Source: Ifrita kowaldi
Taxonomy: Eukaryota; Chordata; Aves; Passeriformes; Cinclosomatidae
NCBI GenBank assembly: GCA_013398055.1
Contig: VZRS01010750.1
Span: 186,001 to 250,000, forward strand
Reading direction: 5' to 3'
Length of the DNA: 64,000 bases
How positions within the stretch are numbered: the stretch's first letter is position 1; each line of letters begins with the position of its first letter. A program made the translations under genes and the position numbers. The notes below the pieces were generated by a model. That model saw only the letters and a list, made by a program, of their open reading frames with translations, was not told where the DNA came from and did no database searches. Positions 62,330 to 64,000 of this stretch are shown here, piece by piece.

Positions 62330-62640
62330 GGATGGGTAGAGCACTTACTAAGGGGTATATATTCCGTCTTGTCTTATGTCTTACAACTGTCCACCACCCC
62401 GATATTTACCGTATGCTTTGTAGCTGTGCAATAAAACTTCAAGTGTTCTCATTCCCTCAGTAATTCTGTGCACAGCCCAGATCTCGTATAATGTTTAAGG
62501 GGCTTAATAATAAGTTAGTGTACTAATTAGTGGAGACAACAGCAGACACCCATGATTTATAGCAAATGCCCAACAGATGATTACACTGCTGAACCACAAG
62601 TAAATCTTTTCAGCAGTGAGCCTTTACAATTAATTGCACA
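62330..62640. promoter_or_regulatory. Possible conserved non-coding element
   Basis: Complex sequence with retained CpGs (62364, 62400, 62410, 62485), an ACTAATTAGTGG homeodomain-like palindromic core near 62522, AACCACAAG (RUNX-like) near 62593 and CAATTAATTGCA near 62628. It matches no transposon I recognise. The function is inferred from appearance only. Confidence 0.25.
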
Positions 62641-64000
62641 TCAGTATACTTATTTTGCTCCTTTATATTAAAGAAAAAGGGAAAAGATGAAAATGTTCCC
62701 TTTGAAAGGTGGACCTTATGGTGGCTGCAGGTGTTTCTGCTGATAGAAGGCATTGGTATGCAGAAACAGAACCATTTTCAGATAGGATAAACTTCTATTC
62801 CTGTCCTCCTTTGTTTGGTATGAAATATTATTCTCCACTTGAGTGATGTTTGCATTCCTTTCCAACATAGTTGGTTTGATTTGTGACCTGAATACAATGA
62901 CATACATACCAATGATCCATTACATGAACTAACATATTTGGGATTCTTGAAGGTGGGAATGCAAGGGGACAGCAATCTGACTACATTATTTCTTTGAATT
63001 TTAGTGTAAATTGCACATCATTTTTTTCCCCCACCAGAATCTCCTGAAGATATTAAGCACATAAATTTAATATGAATGCAAGGCAGCTGGACTGACACAA
63101 TAGATCTAAGGAAACATTAGTGCTCAGATTATTGACCCAAAAGGCTGTAAAAGGGATTAGCACAACAGACTGTAACAGTTCCTCCCCAGCCTTTACAGTC
63201 TGCTGGGTCCAAAGTCCACTTTGCACAATCTCCCAAGCAGAGACTGTTCTTCAAATTAACACATTTTCTAAAATACCTGCTAAGTTACAAACCACACTCC
63301 AATGGAGCTGTTTGGGTCCATCAAGCGAGTATCAGGCACACCAGAATACAGATGGAACAGAAGTCAGCAAATAGTAGGCCTGAGAGCACACTGTCAGATC
63401 ACTTAAAACAGCAATATGCAAATTTAACAGAAATATTTACTCGAGATATTGGCCAAACCTGAGGCAAATGATACACAGAATATCACTATAATTCACAATG
63501 TAATACTACTTTGGACTAATGACTATTACCTTTAATATAGATTATTTTACTTTTCTTAATTACATCATAAAATAAGAATAAATTTGATGTTTATATCTTA
63601 AACAATAAGTATCAAGAGGAGGATAAAAATTAATCTGGCCTCTCATGGCATTACTGATTTTTCTTCAGTCTTGTTGATATAAAATTGTCTATGCCTTTAT
63701 CTTGAATAAGGCAAAGTTGATGTTCTAAAGCAGCTATTAATTTTCCATCTGAAATTTCTTCCAAAGTAAAGATGGCCGTTGCATTTTCAAAAGATTAAAG
63801 AAAATGAGAAGCTCTCTTAACCTTTCTTCTGTTGTTTTTTTTTTTATTCTCATTTTAGCTGTAACGTTTCAAATCTTATTTGAGGCAAACTGAAAGATAA
63901 GGCAATCTGAGGGAGGGGAGGAGACAAAGAATTTCAAAAGCTAAAAATAATGGAAAGTTCCTAACAGCTTACTTTTTGCAAAAAATATATTTCTTCTTTG
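62641..64000. other. AT-rich non-coding DNA to the window end
   Basis: Short frames only, no domain. A T-run lies at 63834-63845. Nothing recognised. Confidence 0.5.

Noticed and set aside
1..64000. CRISPR arrays, rRNA, bacterial operons or phage genes
   Set aside because: No spaced direct repeats, no rRNA-like conserved blocks and no dense long ORFs; the composition and CR1 elements indicate a vertebrate nuclear genome.

Overview
This window looks like AT-rich, gene-poor nuclear DNA from a bird. The main evidence is its transposon content. A CR1 LINE 3' end with terminal octamer repeats (ATTCTGTG x2) lies near 1036-1051, and a second CR1 copy at 49555-50430 still shows the reverse-transcriptase C-terminus. 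A degraded LTR at about 30866-31930 resembles an abundant avian endogenous-retrovirus LTR type. These family assignments come from recalled consensus patterns, because no alignment could be run.

I find no protein-coding gene, rRNA, tRNA, CRISPR array or bacterial feature. Every open frame is short (longest about 166 codons, inside the GC-rich LTR). None shows a recognisable domain except the decayed CR1 reverse-transcriptase fragment on the minus strand near 50000-50420. The window is therefore either intergenic or lies inside a very large intron.

Layout: 1-5770 is plain AT-rich DNA with one CR1 tail. 5780-6215 is a compact CpG-retaining patch that ends in a perfect TATA box. 7110-7345 is a possible conserved element with a 14-bp palindrome. 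8590-8865 and 13115-14340 are very old CR1/L3-like copies on the minus strand. 11460-11560 is a very short CpG-dense patch. 14340-30700 is mostly featureless, with small repeats and a probable palindromic DNA-transposon remnant at 24060-24135. 30866-31930 is the LTR. 35950-36470 is another old CR1/L3 copy. 38215-38310 is a second possible DNA-transposon remnant. 46790-47060 and 62330-62640 look like possible conserved non-coding elements. 49555-50430 is the CR1 with RT remnants. 50690-51560 is probably a second LTR-type element. 60226-60284 is a striking near-perfect hairpin.

No genes act together here. The most interesting points are regulatory or structural: the isolated CpG/TATA patch at 5780-6215, the hairpin at 60226-60284, the GC-box/CRE-like cluster in the LTR near 31800-31900, and several enhancer-like segments. 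I saw no clear evidence of a previously undescribed biological system.
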